A stretch of 6,041 nucleotides of DNA. Origin: Chloroflexota bacterium. Lineage in GTDB: Bacteria > Chloroflexota > Anaerolineae > Anaerolineales > UBA11858. Below, in pieces: positions 5,258-6,041 of this stretch. The stretch spans positions 1 to 6,041 of the forward strand of contig DAOUWT010000171.1 of NCBI GenBank assembly GCA_030666985.1, in the 5' to 3' direction. The first letter of the stretch is position 1, and each line of letters starts with the position of its first letter. The notes under the pieces were generated by a model, which saw nothing but the letters and a program-made list of their open reading frames with translations, did no database searches and was not told the origin of the DNA. The translations under genes were made by a program, and so were the position numbers.

Positions 5258-5285
5258 TATACGGGGGGATGTGTGGAAAGTTGCA
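5258..5285 (-). promoter_or_regulatory. ECF-type promoter of the second sigma operon (likely autoregulated)
   Basis: On the minus strand the -35 element TGCAAC (5285-5280) is separated by exactly 16 bp from the -10 element CGTATA (5263-5258). This is one base off the SigW/SigM-style pattern TGAAAC-N16-CGTATA. It precedes the GTG start by 46 bp, with a ribosome binding site in the leader. ECF sigma factors commonly transcribe their own operons, so self-activation is the natural reading. The spacer carries a run of six C residues. Confidence 0.65.
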
Positions 5286-5290
5286 AAAAT

Positions 5291-5305
5291 GGGGGAGGGG
5301 GAGGG
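5291..5305 (+). other. G-run tract upstream of the ECF promoter -35
   Basis: GGGGG-A-GGGGG-A-GGG occupies this stretch, with a further GGGG at 5316-5319. It is quadruplex-capable if the long runs are subdivided or a 10-base loop is allowed. It starts 5 bp beyond the outer edge of the -35 element, where upstream promoter contacts would lie. Any effect is speculative. Confidence 0.35.
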
Positions 5306-5341
5306 ATTGGATATTGGGGTATTGGATATTAGGTATTAGGT
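5306..5341 (+). repeat. ATTGGAT/ATTAGGT heptamer array
   Basis: Five successive units: ATTGGAT, ATTGGGGT (one base longer), ATTGGAT, ATTAGGT, ATTAGGT. The array sits between the G-run tract and the next octamer array, in the gap between the second sigma operon and trmD. It resembles the ATTGG-containing octamer array at 1155-1236. Confidence 0.75.
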
Positions 5342-5349
5342 GCCCCGTC

Positions 5350-5405
5350 CTGATTCCCTGCCTCCCTGTTCTCCTGATTCCCTGCTCCCCTGCTCCCCTG
5401 ATTAC
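5350..5405 (+). repeat. Seven-unit CTGNNTCC octamer array overlapping the trmD stop codon
   Basis: Seven uninterrupted 8-bp units start at 5350: CTGATTCC, CTGCCTCC, CTGTTCTC, CTGATTCC, CTGCTCCC, CTGCTCCC, CTGATTAC. The last unit contains the TAA stop of trmD (5402-5404, minus strand). It therefore abuts a gene end just as the 2783-2852 array does. No intrinsic terminator for trmD is visible here. Confidence 0.85.
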
Positions 5406-6041
5406 CTATCCCCCAACTCCTCCAAAAACTCCCGATCCGCCTCCGACAACTCCATCCCCTCCAGCATCTCCGGGCGGCGCTCCCAGGTGCGGAGCAGGGC
5501 CTGCTCTCGGCGCCAACGTTCAATGCGGAGATGATGGCCGGAGAGCAAAATCTCTGGCACTTCCCAGCCCCGGAACTCGGCCGGGCGCGTGTAGTGGGGA
5601 TGCTCCAACAAACCCGTGGCATGGGAGTCTTGCGCGGCGGCTAGAGGGTCTCCCAATACTCCGGGAATCAGGCGAATAAGGACATCCATTAGCACCAGGG
5701 CGGGTAATTCTCCCCCCGTGAGGACATAATCCCCAATGGAAATCTCCTCTGTGACCAAGTGCTGCCGGACGCGCTCATCTACGCCTTCGTAACGCCCTGA
5801 GATGAGGGCAACGAGCGAATATTGGGCCAGGTCTTTGGCTCTATTCTGCGTCAACGGCTGCCCCTGGGGGGTGAGCAAAATCACCGGGCAAGGCGGCGGC
5901 ACACCCAACACTCCCTCCACAGCGGCGAAAATAGGCTCAGGTTTCATCACCATCCCCCCACCCCCGCCGTAGGGAGTATCATCGGGCACATGGTGCTTGT
6001 CCGTGGCCCAATCGCGAATATTGTGCAGGTTAACCTCCACC
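5402..6041 (-). CDS. trmD: tRNA (guanine-37-N1)-methyltransferase TrmD, N-terminus beyond window
   Basis: The visible 212-213 residues cover all but roughly the first 30 of a normal TrmD of about 245. TrmD methylates G37 of tRNAs that read CNN codons, using S-adenosylmethionine, and prevents +1 frameshifting. Recognisable blocks by visible residue: NLHNIRDWATDKHH (4-17), PYGGGGGMVMKPEP (23-36), the SAM-binding trefoil-knot segment LISGRYEGVDERV (79-91) with SIGDYVLTGGELPAL (101-115), and AQDSHATGLLEHPHYTRP (136-153), whose Asp138 aligns with the family's catalytic aspartate. LLSGHHLRIERWRREQ (165-180) follows. The GTG near the right edge is an internal valine codon, not the start; the gene continues past 6041. 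In many bacteria trmD lies between rimM and rplS. Here rplS does not follow, so trmD ends its transcription unit, with a repeat array over its stop. Confidence 0.95.
   Translation of the reverse strand, partial: VEVNLHNIRDWATDKHHVPDDTPYGGGGGMVMKPEPIFAAVEGVLGVPPPCPVILLTPQGQPLTQNRAKDLAQYSLVALISGRYEGVDERVRQHLVTEEISIGDYVLTGGELPALVLMDVLIRLIPGVLGDPLAAAQDSHATGLLEHPHYTRPAEFRGWEVPEILLSGHHLRIERWRREQALLRTWERRPEMLEGMELSEADREFLEELGDR

Noticed and set aside
5329..5679. Open frames crossing the octamer array and opposite trmD
   Set aside because: They are shadows of trmD or translations of the repeat (GNQ- or SPD-rich) with no independent support.

Overview
The window reads as chromosomal DNA of a bacterium with moderate GC content. 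Its densest feature is a pair of ECF sigma factor modules placed tail to tail. The style fits Chloroflexota, perhaps an Anaerolineae-like lineage: extracytoplasmic sigma/anti-sigma pairs with low-complexity anti-sigma tails, an exported polymer-forming (bactofilin-like) protein, and gaps filled with degenerate short tandem repeats. This assignment is inference from gene style; no rRNA or other phylogenetic marker is present except a partial trmD.

Layout. Positions 1-96 look like the end of a dispersed non-coding repeat cut by the window edge. A HAD-superfamily phosphatase gene (147-824, minus) follows. It diverges from the first sigma operon across a 450-bp gap (825-1274) that holds an 8-bp-arm inverted repeat, a GC-rich hairpin and two inverted arrays of 7-8 bp periodic repeats. 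The first module, plus strand, is an ECF sigma factor (1275-1880) overlapping by 4 bp an anti-sigma-like membrane protein (1877-2800). That protein has no zinc ligands, carries a pentapeptide repeat and a proline-rich stretch, and has a second C-terminal membrane segment. Its last codons run into a 10-unit heptamer array (2783-2852), followed by a strong bidirectional terminator (2858-2900).

The second module, minus strand, is a three-gene operon read from 5211 to 2968: ECF sigma factor, zinc-type anti-sigma factor with HxxxCxxC and two membrane segments, and an exported bactofilin-like beta-helix protein with 4-5 membrane segments. The genes overlap by 20 and 4 bp. Upstream is a good ECF-type promoter (TGCAAC, 16 bp, CGTATA; 5258-5285), suggesting autoregulation, with a perfect palindrome in the leader next to the ribosome binding site. 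Two more short-period arrays (5306-5341 and 5350-5405) separate it from trmD, which runs off the right edge (5402-6041, minus).

How it fits together. Each sigma factor is probably held at the membrane by its co-transcribed partner and released by an envelope signal. For the minus operon, the bactofilin-like protein is the obvious candidate target or sensor. The most unusual features are the zinc-less anti-sigma protein with its repeat-rich predicted extracellular segment, and the five short-period arrays. One or more arrays fill three of the gaps, and two of them include the stop codon of a neighbouring gene.
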